This document shows positions 12,401-23,600 of a DNA stretch of 64,000 nucleotides, in pieces (the stretch's first letter is position 1; each line of letters opens with the position of its first letter). The DNA lies in contig WIUZ02000010.1 in the NCBI GenBank assembly GCA_015956445.1, positions 744,001 through 808,000 of the forward strand, written 5' to 3'. Source of the stretch: Thelephora terrestris (Eukaryota; Basidiomycota; Agaricomycetes; Thelephorales; Thelephoraceae). The notes under the pieces were generated by a model. It was not told the origin of the DNA. It worked only from the letters and a program-made list of their open reading frames with translations, and ran no database searches. The position numbers and the translations under genes were made by a program.

Positions 12401-14277
12401 AATTCGTACCTCCGCAATAGATTCGTCTCGAGGAGATGGCGGAAACTTGCGAGATATCTCGGAACCAATACCACAGGTGCGAATAGCGGTTTGGTAGTTT
12501 AACAGCATCGCGGTTTACCGCAGCTTGCAGGGGCATGTGAAATCGCGAGGCCCGAAAGCTCACTAGCGTATGTCAGGAAACATGAGGCGGAGAACTGCAC
12601 TTGGAGTTCACACCAAACGACCTAAAAGCATAAGCATAAAGAGATGGCCACCGAGCGGGGGGGAAGCTTGAAATACGAAACACTGATGGCTCACCACCAC
12701 AGTACGGCATGGCCGGGTGGTATGGGTATGGCATACTAGTCGGGGACTCCAAAGGCGACTGTTGTGATTTCCTGATCCCTCCGCAACCCCGGCCTGTGAG
12801 CCCCGGTCACTCGTCAGTCAAATCGCACCGAAATCCGAGGCGCATCAGTCCCTTCACAGTGACGTGCCGAGGTCATCAAAACTGTACGCCCCACCCGTGA
12901 GCTCACCGATTCCGTTGGCTACTCCAAGAGCAGGCGCCAAATTTTCAAGATAAGATAAGCCGACGAAAGTTAATTTCCGGCGGTCGAGACCTAGGAAAAA
13001 GACTCTCAGCTCCACTTCATATCCAAATCCAACATGACTACAGTCAGTTAGACGCACCCAGGTGTGGAGCCTCCAGGGGGGGATCCGTTTCGGAGGAAAA
13101 TATTCCCACCCCAGGCCCTTTCCCCACCAAGGCTGTAAGGATCGGTTGGGGATTCATTTGCGTGGAGCCCAACTACGACGAGATTCCGCATACTAAGTAT
13201 GATCGATAAAGGCGCGTGAGAGACAATCGTTCCGTCTTCCGGTCTCCCAGCTCACGCAATGACGATGCGGATATCAACGTGCCCTGATCGAGCTGATAAA
13301 CGGTACGGTTCTCCCACGAACGGGTGCGGATATGGTGATGGGGATCTTAGGAATGGACACCGCGGGGTACCAATTGTGGCTCTTTTGGGCGGACTGGCAC
13401 TGGCTGAATCCCTGTGATTTTCGCATGTTTCGGCGTGCTAACCGGGAACAGAATGACGGGGAATGGTGGCAACTCCCTCGAAGGAGGTAACTTGGGATGC
13501 GACCAACTCGCATAAGATGAGGGGAAGTTCGAGACCGGACCCCGGTGCATTTGCATGGCGCATGGAAGAAACCCAGTTGCCCAAAGCTCTACGGAGAATG
13601 GCCCCTCTGCGGGTTCATTGACGAAGACGCTTGTTAATTTTTCTCCAGCCGCGTGGAAGCCCACCGGTTGACGGGCGCAGGCGGACTTACCACCGTATAT
13701 CCCACCAACGCGCCACAATCCCCGCTTCGGTACACTAGCACAAATAAGGCACCTGGAGCCCCGCTCGTCAGGACATCGTGGCAAGCAGCATGGCGAACTA
13801 CCTCTATTCTTGTCGCGGAGGAATCAGTCAACCAAGCGAATCAGCGAACCAGAGAAATCACGCAATTGGCCCGTGGGCTGTGATCAACGTCACTTTGTTG
13901 AAGGATTACATACCCCCCTATTGGCCCGGCTAGGAACATCGTGGAAACTTGGCAATCTTTTTCTCATGAACGTCAGTCGATTGGCCAAACTGTAGGGAAC
14001 CAATGTATATTATGAGCATGCGGTTGCAAACGTCCCTTGTGATGTAAACGACCGCTAAGGGTTGATAGAAAGAGGTGAATTGACAGATGCGAAGGGGTGG
14101 TAGGTACGTTACTCACAAAACCAACGCCAGGCGGTCGGAAGACTCCAAAACGTTTCAGAAAAGCCGAAGGCCTCACATGGGAGAACCACCATGCATCAAT
14201 ATTCCAGCGGTAACGTGGGTAGCTTTCGCCAACTCACTGGAAACCAATTTCGATGCCAAGAGGCTGAGAAAATGGAC
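9450..14277. other. Gene-poor interval between DUF3669 and OGFr genes
   Basis: Nearly 5 kb without a gene I can support. Minus-strand frames at 11403-11741, 11606-12175 and 13347-13784 are long enough to notice, but they have no recognisable domain and no splice partners. The first few hundred bases presumably hold the DUF3669 promoter and perhaps a 5' exon. Confidence 0.45.
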
Positions 14278-15405
14278 TTAGAGACGACCCTCGTTTGTCC
14301 AGGTATCGATTGCTGCCTCATACATCTCCCTTGTGAAAACGAATGGTTCGTCAGCACCCTGGGTCCTCACGCTGGCTATCTTCCCGCCGATCCAAACCCT
14401 CTCCCGGTCCTTCCGAATACAGTTCGCCCACCAGCGATCCATACTGCTCCTGATGAATGACGTATTGAGCTGGCCGTGTTCGCTCTGTTCGTTCAAAACG
14501 TGCAACAGAAATCCGTAATTCAGGTGTTCGTAGCCGAATTCCGAAAGGCACTTCAGTATACGCGAGATGCGGAGATTGTTATGGGGAGATCCTATTGGAA
14601 GGGGAAAGAGCAATGGTAAGCAAAGGAGCCGATAACACGACAGGTGGTTAAAGGGCAACATCAGGGCCGACTATTGGTTTATCTTCAGGCGCACAAGGCG
14701 AACGGACGAATAGAATAGGATTTCGAGTCAACGGAGTGTCACGTAACGCACACGGAAAGATACGAGGACAAGCAAGGAAAGGAGTCTGGACAGATAAGCA
14801 CGTACGACGCAAGTTCTTGTAGGATGCTTCATAGTTGGTTGACCGCGAAATCAAACCGGTGGACTCATTTTCGAGCCTCATCCCGAAAAAGTCGAGCATG
14901 AGCTGATAAGACGCGAGGAGTCGTCGGCCGATCGTTTCGTCCCCCTTCATTGCCTCGATCTCGTGCTTCTGGAGAGGCTGCGCGGCATAGTTTAGCCCAT
15001 ACTCTCGGATTGGGAACCTGTATAAACGTTACATATTCACGAGGGGTCGAACTATATCCAGGGAACCCGGCGGAAGAGCGGTTTAACTTACAGCCATTGA
15101 ATGTAGCCGTGTTTGGCCTCGAGCAATGAGTATTGACCAAACCATCTATCAAAGGTCAGTGTATGAAACGGCGAAACAGATGTCAGCTATGCCTCCCCCT
15201 AAAATGGAGCGGGCGCGGAGAATGATACGCATGAACAGATGGCGTACTCTTCGTGGATCTCGGAGATCAGCTTGCGGTCTGGTTGGCATTTCAATTCGTT
15301 CGAGTAGAACTTGAGGTTATCGGACTGAGAGAGGTCATCGTGGAGGCCTGGGTAACCGTCTAGGAACTCTTGCACATCTCGGGGGACGGATGCGCCCATG
15401 GTCAT
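14278..15405 (-). CDS. Opioid growth factor receptor (OGFr) domain protein, four exons
   Basis: Exons 15248-15405, 15092-15145, 14806-15017 and 14278-14591 (introns of 102, 74 and 214 bp, all GT..AG with phases 2, 2 and 1) encode 245 residues. The product is essentially one OGFr conserved region: EFLDGYPGLHDD, DNLKFYSNEL, EIHEEWFGQY, GYIQWLFPIREYGLNYAAQ, LQKHEIEAMKGDETI, LMLDFFGMRLENE.TG, SPHNNLRISRILKCLSEFG, then a C-terminal helical part. In animals this domain belongs to a nuclear-associated peptide receptor; in fungi its function is unknown. The ATG at 15405 and a second at 15399 (ACCATGG context) are the likely starts. A longer frame reaching 15522 runs into the inserted LINE and is an artefact. 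The LINE begins only 27 bases upstream of the ATG, so the native promoter now lies beyond 20680. Confidence 0.85.
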
Positions 15406-15418
15406 ACCGGGAAGAGTT

Positions 15419-15431
15419 GTGATCGGCGCCC
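15419..15431. repeat. Target-site duplication, 5' copy of LINE
   Basis: The 13-mer gtgatcggcgccc is repeated exactly at 20667-20679, flanking the LINE. This defines both ends of the insertion and suggests it is recent, because there are no mismatches. Confidence 0.9.
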
Positions 15432-15537
15432 CATCCCGTTTTGTTCTCATACTCCCATCAACTCCTCCGGCGCCTAAAACGATTCTAGCATTACATCGCT
15501 TTCCCAAGGGATCGCAAGACATCAGCTGAAGGAATTC

Positions 15538-16284
15538 ATGGATTCTGAATATCTTTCGCCCATTGGCTCCCCGAGAAACCCCCCTTTGAATCTCACTAGC
15601 CGATCCAACCGAGACAGGGTGGATAGGCGAACGGAGGGAAGAGGCAGCGTCCCGAGGACTCTCACCCCAGCACGCACTGAAAGCGGCCGCAGGGCGGCCT
15701 CTGAGCCCCCAAATTGGTCATTAGCCGTCTCACGTTCACTACCTGCCAGGAGGAAGCCCTGGGTCCTGGGGACCAAGTCCACTGTTGGTCGAGCACCAAG
15801 AGTAGACGAGGAATCTTTGGACCTGGACGCCTCTCCGTCTCCCTCGATCGCCGACCGCCGGGACATCCCCGAGCCAGGCGTCGACATCTCGGACCTCCCA
15901 GCTCCCCCACCCTCCCCCAACGCAGACGATCAAGTCGGATCTATCTACAAAATACTGGACTGGCTTTGCGCCGAAAACACCTCGAGATACGAGAGCCTAT
16001 GTGACCTCCACACCAACCTGATTTCAGTCGGGAAGAGCGTCGTCAATCTCTCGCAGGGCCTCGAGACCATTTTCAGTCAAGGCGGCCTCATCCACACCTC
16101 CTTCTCGTCGTTGAAAGACTCTCAGTACGACAACGCCAACACCATCTACAGTCTCATGTCCACACGCTGCCCAGAACGTACCAACATCCCCACCAACAAG
16201 AAGAATCCCACCTCTCGACCCACCTCCCAGTCGAACGGCACTCGTTCGGCTAAGCCTGGCCCGCGAAGGGCTGGGCAGGCATAA
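15538..16284 (+). CDS. LINE ORF1 protein
   Basis: 248 residues from an ATG 106 bp inside the element. The N-terminal half is basic and rich in Ser, Arg and Pro. A Pro-rich acidic linker follows (SDLPAPPPSPNADD), then a segment of about 75 residues that looks helical (DWLCAENTSRYESLCDLH to LKDSQYDNANTIYSLM), then a basic tail ending RAGQA. ORF1 proteins of LINEs bind RNA and form the particle with ORF2. No CCHC zinc knuckle is present, unlike many ORF1 proteins of this group, so nucleic-acid binding would depend on the basic regions. The stop (TAA at 16282) is 9 bases before the first TTG of ORF2. Confidence 0.8.
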   Translation: MDSEYLSPIGSPRNPPLNLTSRSNRDRVDRRTEGRGSVPRTLTPARTESGRRAASEPPNWSLAVSRSLPARRKPWVLGTKSTVGRAPRVDEESLDLDASPSPSIADRRDIPEPGVDISDLPAPPPSPNADDQVGSIYKILDWLCAENTSRYESLCDLHTNLISVGKSVVNLSQGLETIFSQGGLIHTSFSSLKDSQYDNANTIYSLMSTRCPERTNIPTNKKNPTSRPTSQSNGTRSAKPGPRRAGQA

Positions 16285-16295
16285 TAATATCTACC

Positions 16296-19200
16296 TTGTC
16301 TTCTCCCACGGCCTCCTCCCTATTCTCGAATACCCGCCTGTCGTTGGAGGCCGTTGTAACACTATTTGCGGACAGAATTTCTCCCTCTTCCCTATGCCTC
16401 TTCTCTATGAATTGTCACAAAGCAAACTATATTTCGCACGCCGTACTTAACTCTGTCTTGAACGCCGAATTGATTCTGTTCCAAGAACCTTGGGTTGGAC
16501 GAATCGGAACCTCCAGATCAGACCAACACCCCAATGGGGTAGAAGTCACGGGTTTCGCACACCAAACCAATTGGAACCAGTTCGCCCCTATCTCCTTCCC
16601 ATCCCCATCCCCACCCAGAGTTGTTGCGTACACAAGGCGGAACCAACAAGCCGTCCGAGTATCGCTCCGCTCTGACATCTTCAACCACCCAGATATCATG
16701 GCCCTAGAAGTCCTTATAACCTCGTCAGGCCTTCGCTTCCTGCTCATCAACATATACAACGACGACCATAACACAGCGGCAGAAATCCTTACACAATCCC
16801 ACCTCCCCAACCTTCCCATCCTGATCACCGGAGACTTCAACCTACACCACCCAATGTGGAGTGGAGATGGTGTCACACAATCTACCAACGCAGAAAACCT
16901 GGTCGAATGGATGATCTCTAACGGTCTCGTCCTCATAAATGAACCCGGAGTCATCACATTTGAAAGAGGTCTGCAATCCTCAGTCATTGACCTGACGTGG
17001 GTATCCGCATCCCTGATCGAAATGGTCCGCAACTGGCACGTGGCCCATGACGCAGACTTCTCATCAGATCATTACCCCATCACAATGGAAATCGTCCCTC
17101 CTCACTCCCCTGCACCGGTCCCACACCAACCCAAATACATCTTCAAGGACGAACACCAAGCAAACTGGTCAACGTCGTTCACCGAACACCTATCCTCCAA
17201 CCCACCGCCTCAACCCAACCCATGTTCAGTCGAACAACTCACGAGAACAATTGAACACGTCCATGAAGCACTCAGAAAAGCATCCGATGAGGTCTGCACC
17301 TCAAAACTACCCTCATGTAACCCATCCCCATGGTACACAAACGAAGTCAAAGAAGCACTACGGGAACTCAGAGCAGCGAAAGCAGCCACGAGGAAACTTC
17401 GAAGACTTTCAGCTCGACAAGCCATTCCACAGACCACACTCATAAACACAGCTGGTCTCCTCCGGGCCAAGAGAAAGAAGCTCAGACGAACGATAACGAA
17501 GGCAAAGAGGGACTGGGCACTTCACGTCTCAGAGACCACGGAACCTTCGAAAATCTGGAGTCTTACAAAATGGTACCAAGGCCTCCGACGCTATGCAATG
17601 CCTGCCCTGAACAAACCCCAAGGGGGCAAGGCAGTGACAAGCGAGGACAAGGCACAAGTACTCAGAGCGTCCTTCTTCCCACCCACACCCCCAGTTTTCA
17701 CCCCGTTCTTCAGCACCGAATCCCAGAACCCCGCCACTCGCCCATTTGAACCAATCACCCAACAAGAAATTGAACAACACCTGAAGTCCACCTCAAACTC
17801 CTCAGCCCCAGGGAGCTCGGGAATATCATACCGAGCTCTGAAGTGGGCCTGGAAAGCAAACCCAAATACCATCACCTACATCATCCACAACTCCATCCGG
17901 CTAGGCTTTCACCACAGTGACTGGAAGAAAGCCATCACGGTCGTCCTCCCCAAACCCAACAAACCAACATACGACTCCCCACGTTCATACCGACCGGTAC
18001 AACTCCTGGAATGCCTGGGAAAACTAGTCGAGAAAGTGGTGGCAAAACGACTCATGTTTGAATGCTCCAGACTCCAACTCATTCCCCCAGAACAGTTTGG
18101 CGGGGTTGCATCTGCGTCATGCCCAGACGCAGGCCTTGTAATCACCCACGACATCCACGAAGCCCTCAACCGAAACCTTACCGCATCCCTCCTCACAGTA
18201 GACGTGAAAGGGTTCTTCGACTCAATAAACCACAACCAACTCTGCTTCACCATTTACGAAATGGGCTTCCCACTCCCAATCGTTAAATGGGTTTCCTCTT
18301 TCCTATCAAACCGTCATACGGCCCTGAGAGTGGACGATTTCCAGGAACCAATGTGCCCCACAGAACTAGGGGTACCACAAGGCTCCCCAGTCTCCCCCAT
18401 CCTCTCAGTGATTTACACAGCTCCCATCCTGAAAACCCTGCGCACACATCTCCCAACCTCACAAACAGGCTTCCAGACGCAAACAAGGTCGTACATTGAT
18501 GACTTTGCATTCCTGGTAGCCTCTGATTCAGCAATGGACAATATTGATTGCTTGACCCACTCCCTGTCAATCATTACCAGACTACTCCATGAAAGGGGAA
18601 TGGTTATTGACCCTACCAAGTCAGAACTAATCCACTTCTCACGCGCCAAGAAACCCCCTCTCGATCCCATCCGCACCTCCCTATATGACCTACCAATAGA
18701 GATCCATCCGGCCACAGAGTCACTCAGATGGCTAGGAATCTTCTTTGACAGAAAACTCTCCTTCGACCACCATAGGAAGATCATGGTAAACCGCGCCACT
18801 ACCACACTCAATGGGATCAAACTCCTTGCGAATACGGTTAGAGGTATGCAAGCCAAAAACCTCCTAACACTAGTCAAAACCTGCATCATCCCAATCCTCA
18901 CCTACGCCTTCCCAGTCTGGTTCAACCCACAAATTCCCAAATCTAAACTTCTCCCTATGGACGTGGTCCTGAACAAATGCGCTTCTTTCATAGCAGGCAC
19001 TTTCAGAACCACCCCACGACTCTCAAATCATTCACTCTCCCACCTCCCTCCCATCTTAGCCACACTGACCAAACTGTGGAAGCAATATGCAGCACGCCTC
19101 CTGAAACTCCCCTTATCCTCTCTGATTGGGCAGAGGCTACCAGACGCCTGGCGCCTGAACTCCCCAGGAGAAGCACCCTTTGGTACCCTCCCCCACCTAC

Positions 19201-20447
19201 CACACAACACCGACACATACAAACACCTCTCACCACTCCTCAAGGTCAATGCGGAAGTCTCTCCAAAGGGCGAAAGGATCTTCCCTTTTGCAACGGAAAA
19301 CTCCCCAGCAGTACCTCGACTTACAGACACCCAAACTTTCCCCAACTTTCAACTGGATCCAGACCCAGTGGGTCTCCCAGGGTCGAAAGAAAGGAAGGAA
19401 TGGGCAAACAAGATCAACATGTACTGGTCACACAGACGACTCGAATCCATGAACATCTTCTTCTGCGACGGCTCCCGCAAAAAACCCCCTGGAAAAGATT
19501 ACGAAGCCTCTGGCGCCGCAATGATATACTACGGGGGAGGGAAATTAGCAGACCCTTTCTTAACCGGGCCACTAACCACAGACTCAGTGAAAGTGGGTCT
19601 GGGGAAGAGGTCGACGGCTTATGACGGGGAAATGCTTGCGTTGCTTATTGCGAGCAGAAAAGCCATCAAAGTATCAGCCGACCCACGATCACCCAACATC
19701 TTTGTATTCCTATCCGACTCCACATCCGCTCTCAGGAACATTGTCAACCCGGGTCAACATCCAGGCCAAACCTTTGCCCTACCCTTCATCAAAAACATTA
19801 AATCCCTCCTAGCTGCCGGCAGACAAGTCCAACTGCTCTGGTCCCCTGGTCACTCAGAGTGCTGGGGAAATGAGGAAGCAGACAGGCTAGCCAAGGAAGC
19901 AGCGGAGAGTTCCCCCTCAGATCACATAAACACAGCCACACAAGCCTACTACAAGGAAACAGCTAAACGACAGCGGAGCAAGCGATGGAGGAAGTGGAAT
20001 AGGACACACCACAGATCTCCAGGTTCCAAAGTCATCAGCCATTACAAATGCAAGACAGTACCCACAGACATATTCAAGAGCACATCAAGGGAACTATGGT
20101 CTCGAGCCTCACAGGCCCTGACAAACCATGGATACCTTGGAACATACTACCAGCGCTTCAACCTCCCGGGCACGACCCCCTGGTGCAGATGCTCCATAGC
20201 GGGACCAGTCCTACACTCAAGGGAACACATAGCACGAGATTGCCCAAGACACAACGCACATAGACACATCATCGAAGAAGACGGATTCCTTTATGAGGAG
20301 GAGTGGAACTTTGTCCGGTTGGGAGATCCGGCCAGACTCCCCTCTCTTCTGAATTTTTCCGAATCTTCTGGAGCATTCACAAAACTTGACATCCCCTTCT
20401 CACTCAACTTGATCCTACCCCCACCGAGACCAAAGAAACCACCATAG
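16296..20447 (+). CDS. LINE ORF2: endonuclease - reverse transcriptase - RNase H
   Basis: An open frame of 1,383 codons. Endonuclease (about residues 30-270): LFQEPW, GDFNLHH (D180) and SDHY (D258, H259). Reverse transcriptase (about 500-790): PKPNKPTYDSPRSYRPVQLL, LLTVDVKGFFDSI, GVPQGSPVSP and the catalytic YIDD at 733-736. RNase H (about 1050-1200) has a complete set of acidic residues: D1058 in FCDGS, E1112, D1141 in LSDST, H1186 in WSPGHSE and D1196. The C-terminus has a CRC...HIARDC zinc-like motif (near 1297). The protein nicks the target and copies the element RNA there. The frame opens right after ORF1, but its first ATG is at 16407, inside the first endonuclease strand. Translation probably relies on coupling to ORF1 or a non-AUG start, so I give the open-frame start. 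Confidence 0.92.
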   Translation: MSSPTASSLFSNTRLSLEAVVTLFADRISPSSLCLFSMNCHKANYISHAVLNSVLNAELILFQEPWVGRIGTSRSDQHPNGVEVTGFAHQTNWNQFAPISFPSPSPPRVVAYTRRNQQAVRVSLRSDIFNHPDIMALEVLITSSGLRFLLINIYNDDHNTAAEILTQSHLPNLPILITGDFNLHHPMWSGDGVTQSTNAENLVEWMISNGLVLINEPGVITFERGLQSSVIDLTWVSASLIEMVRNWHVAHDADFSSDHYPITMEIVPPHSPAPVPHQPKYIFKDEHQANWSTSFTEHLSSNPPPQPNPCSVEQLTRTIEHVHEALRKASDEVCTSKLPSCNPSPWYTNEVKEALRELRAAKAATRKLRRLSARQAIPQTTLINTAGLLRAKRKKLRRTITKAKRDWALHVSETTEPSKIWSLTKWYQGLRRYAMPALNKPQGGKAVTSEDKAQVLRASFFPPTPPVFTPFFSTESQNPATRPFEPITQQEIEQHLKSTSNSSAPGSSGISYRALKWAWKANPNTITYIIHNSIRLGFHHSDWKKAITVVLPKPNKPTYDSPRSYRPVQLLECLGKLVEKVVAKRLMFECSRLQLIPPEQFGGVASASCPDAGLVITHDIHEALNRNLTASLLTVDVKGFFDSINHNQLCFTIYEMGFPLPIVKWVSSFLSNRHTALRVDDFQEPMCPTELGVPQGSPVSPILSVIYTAPILKTLRTHLPTSQTGFQTQTRSYIDDFAFLVASDSAMDNIDCLTHSLSIITRLLHERGMVIDPTKSELIHFSRAKKPPLDPIRTSLYDLPIEIHPATESLRWLGIFFDRKLSFDHHRKIMVNRATTTLNGIKLLANTVRGMQAKNLLTLVKTCIIPILTYAFPVWFNPQIPKSKLLPMDVVLNKCASFIAGTFRTTPRLSNHSLSHLPPILATLTKLWKQYAARLLKLPLSSLIGQRLPDAWRLNSPGEAPFGTLPHLPHNTDTYKHLSPLLKVNAEVSPKGERIFPFATENSPAVPRLTDTQTFPNFQLDPDPVGLPGSKERKEWANKINMYWSHRRLESMNIFFCDGSRKKPPGKDYEASGAAMIYYGGGKLADPFLTGPLTTDSVKVGLGKRSTAYDGEMLALLIASRKAIKVSADPRSPNIFVFLSDSTSALRNIVNPGQHPGQTFALPFIKNIKSLLAAGRQVQLLWSPGHSECWGNEEADRLAKEAAESSPSDHINTATQAYYKETAKRQRSKRWRKWNRTHHRSPGSKVISHYKCKTVPTDIFKSTSRELWSRASQALTNHGYLGTYYQRFNLPGTTPWCRCSIAGPVLHSREHIARDCPRHNAHRHIIEEDGFLYEEEWNFVRLGDPARLPSLLNFSESSGAFTKLDIPFSLNLILPPPRPKKPP

Positions 20448-20666
20448 TACCATAGGGCCCAGCCCACGCTCACTTACACTGCAAAACCCACCTTCTTTTC
20501 TTTAACGTTTCTAGGCCCGTAACAGTAGTTACCCCACTCCATGAGTCCATTGCTATAACCAACAAATACCTTTCCGCAAAGATTCTTAAGTAGCTAGAAT
20601 TACGCGATGTAGATCGGTCCCTATTTGATAAACCGTGACCTTTCAAAAAAAAAAAAAAAAAAAAAA

Positions 20667-20679
20667 GTGATCGGCGCCC
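20667..20679. repeat. Target-site duplication, 3' copy of LINE
   Basis: Exact second copy of the 13-mer at 15419-15431, directly after the A-tail. The sequence that follows (20680 onward) is the original upstream flank of the OGFr gene. Confidence 0.9.
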
Positions 20680-23600
20680 GCCGAACCGAGGGAAGAGGTG
20701 GTCACCTGGCCACCTGGCCACTGGGCAACAAACCCTCGATATGCATTCGACTCATACCATTAGCATGCTGTGTCCACCGCAGAGTAGGCTCGTTTTGTAC
20801 TGGGCCTGTGCTTTTGTTAAATGTCTCATCCTTCCCCTTTCTCTCAGATAATTGACGGCTCTGGGGAAGCGCTGCCCCCAGGCTGCTCCTGGGGTCCCGA
20901 ACACGATTATGGACGGGTCGAACCTTGGGTGCTTTTAGGCCCCCCATCCGGGTTTCATTGCGAGCGCAGCGCCGTCTCCTGACCTTCTATTGCTCGGTCC
21001 ACGCAGTAGGTTACCAATCCTCACCCGGTTTTCATTTCCGACCCCCCTCACGAATAATCTTTATGTCTTATTTGGTCTTCGGTTGAGTCAGCCGATGACG
21101 CTGACGGCCTGCTTCGCTGCAGGATGCAGGATGCGGATACTCTACCGAGAACGTCTACGCTGGCATGAGGGGAAACTAATCTAATCTCGGGGCGCAACAA
21201 ACAACAACCGATAACGAGAACAATGGCCCACAACACTCTTGAATAATCGGGTACGCCACACTCGTCTGTCGCTCGATCAGCAAACGTTATCAAATACTCC
21301 TGACTTAACCTCCTTGTGAGCGTGCTTTCATTCCGTTGCTCAACAACCCTATCGTCGCCAAGGATACCTTGTTGAGCGTTCAAAGGCGGGGGCAGACCCA
21401 AAAGCCCTTGACAATCTAGAACATATTCACAACAAGATCTTTCATGGGAGGGTTGTAAAAGGATCGCCAACGTCTTTCGTCCGATCAAAGAGAAACAGAC
21501 CCGCTCACACTAAACCAAATGGAGCGCCAGCTTTATTATCTCCCTTCTGAGACACTCGCGATACTCAACACGAATAAGCATGTCGGACATCTGGCACCCT
21601 CTCAGGCTTGCTCTGAGCCACGCGTTTCCAGGAAACATCATCACATGCGTCGTCACGCCATTCACCGTTCGCTCGTCCGCCACTATACTACTCATCTTCG
21701 GGGCGCGTTCCGAAATGTGACATATCTGGCTGTTGGTCGGGCTTCCCGTCTCCTCTCACTTTAATTTCCCCACATTGGTTTCATAGGGGCGGTAATTTTC
21801 TCACTTACATACTCCAAACGCTCACCTTTGGACACCCCGCATCTATGCGAAGTTGAAAGCCACCGACTTTTCACCCTCGCTCCACTTCTCTCAAAGATTA
21901 ACATTGAAAAGGCGGTTTGATTGCTGTTTCAATGCTCATGATTATCCCTGTCAACATCCGAAATGACCTATCACGAAAAGGGACAAAGGGTCGGGAAAAG
22001 GAGGTGGTGTCGAGATCTGTTGCTAAGCATTCGCAAGTTAAACTTCAAGTCCTCCCCGCCAACACACGTACGATAAACAGCGATTTACACCAGTACAGCC
22101 AAAACGGCGAAAGTTCCGCTGGCGTTGCGTATCCCTCACCTCACCCAGGCACACCATCCCACGCGGAGTACGGCGGGCAGAGCGGCAAACAAATCGTGGG
22201 GGAAGGGTGGGCTCTAGAACCATTGACCGCATGTCCGGCCGGACCGACCATGTTTAACCGCATGACGGCACGCTTAAGTCACGGAAGCTTTTCGCAAGCA
22301 AGGCGTTGTGGAGCGATCAAGGGGTGAAGTGAAGGATGAAACATGAAACAGGAGGAGGAGCAGAATGGATGAAAGAGAATTATGGAAAACGTTACGTGCG
22401 AACTTGCATCATTTCAACAGAAAGTCTATCCGCCCAGCGTCACCCATTCACCAGCAGAGCCCCCAACCACCCCTCGATATTGCAGCGTTCGACGCTTTAT
22501 CGCTTGTAAATCCGAATAACGAACATTGCCTCCCGAATTCATCCCGATCAAGGCTGGGGGGAGAGACTATCAATGTTTGAGATCGGTATTCTCCTTCAGA
22601 GCTCACTCCTGAACGCGAAGAGGGGGCCGAATTTCCCCCCACTCCGTCACGCAGCGGGGCCAAGTTTGTAGCGGCACAAACCAACCCAAACCTCCCAAAG
22701 AGCACACAACAACGTTTCTGTGTCAACCGTACGCCGTTCTCCTAAATCAGACTTGAATTAGAAAATCTAGGAAGACGTGTGTCTAACCGACGAACCTTCC
22801 CTCACTTCTCCGCTCCCGCGACCGCTTCGAGCTCGGTTGAGTATTTCGGCAACAATATAGCGGGATCGTTTGGGCACAGGCCGTAATACGCCACGAATAA
22901 CGGCGACCACTTTGAGCAGGATGGGATGCCTCGTTCCCCTTCCCCGCAAATCGGACCAGCAAAGAGAGGTTCCTAATTGTATCCAAGGCAAACCGATGAG
23001 ATTGCGACATTCCAACTTCACATACACCCGCGGGAGGGGGTAAACACTGCAGCCACCGGCGCCGACCGTCGGAAGCAATTTATCGGGAGAGGAGCTGGGG
23101 ACCCAGTATCCAACGTTCGTTTAGGAGTTAACTAGCCGATACCACCACCAATGAGGGGATGACGAAACAGGTAGGCCGCAAAGACCAATTTGGCCTTTAC
23201 CTCCGCACCTTCCTCGGATTTTCTTCCATTCAAAGAGAACGGAGGCGAATAAACTTGTGGGGAAACTCTTGGAGACGGGGAGATAATACGGGGGGTCGGT
23301 GGGCTCAACGCACTGGTCTGCTCAACGCCGCTGAGCGCACAAGCCAACGTCGAGCCGTTGACAGGTGTTTCGGGCGGAAAGCAGAACCAAAGGAAAAACC
23401 GTGAAGCCAAACGCCTAGCCGCACGCGAAAAGCGGCTCTCGTCGGTACCTCTTGTACACGGAGAGCCCTTTGTTCTCTCCCCACGGGCAGGTGGTCGGTA
23501 CATCCGCAGTGGGTCATCGTAGACGTAAAAGCTCGCTTCACGAGGGGGGCGGGCTGAAACCAATGCGGAAGCAAAACCTTCAACGTTATCCCTCGTCACA

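Larger units (their letters stand above)
15432..20666 (+). mobile_element. Full-length two-ORF LINE retrotransposon (APE-RT-RNase H)
   Basis: A complete non-LTR retrotransposon of 5,235 bp. It has a 106-bp 5' leader, ORF1 (15538-16284), ORF2 (16296-20447), a 3' UTR of about 200 bp and an uninterrupted 22-A tail at 20645-20666. It is bounded by identical 13-bp target-site duplications. ORF2 has AP-type endonuclease, reverse transcriptase and RNase H, an order found in the I/Tad1 group of LINEs; Tad1-like is likely for a fungus but the clade is inferred. Both ORFs are open, all key catalytic residues are visible and the tail is unbroken, so the copy may still be active. It sits head-to-head against the OGFr gene. 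Confidence 0.93.

Noticed and set aside
15406-15522. Extended OGFr N-terminus starting at 15522
   Set aside because: This stretch is upstream of the target-site duplication and therefore inside the LINE 5' leader; the native leader beyond 20680 has an in-frame stop.
16427-20263. Long antisense and alternative-frame ORFs inside the LINE
   Set aside because: They are shadows of the 1,383-codon ORF2, have no domains, and use its codon pattern in the wrong frame.
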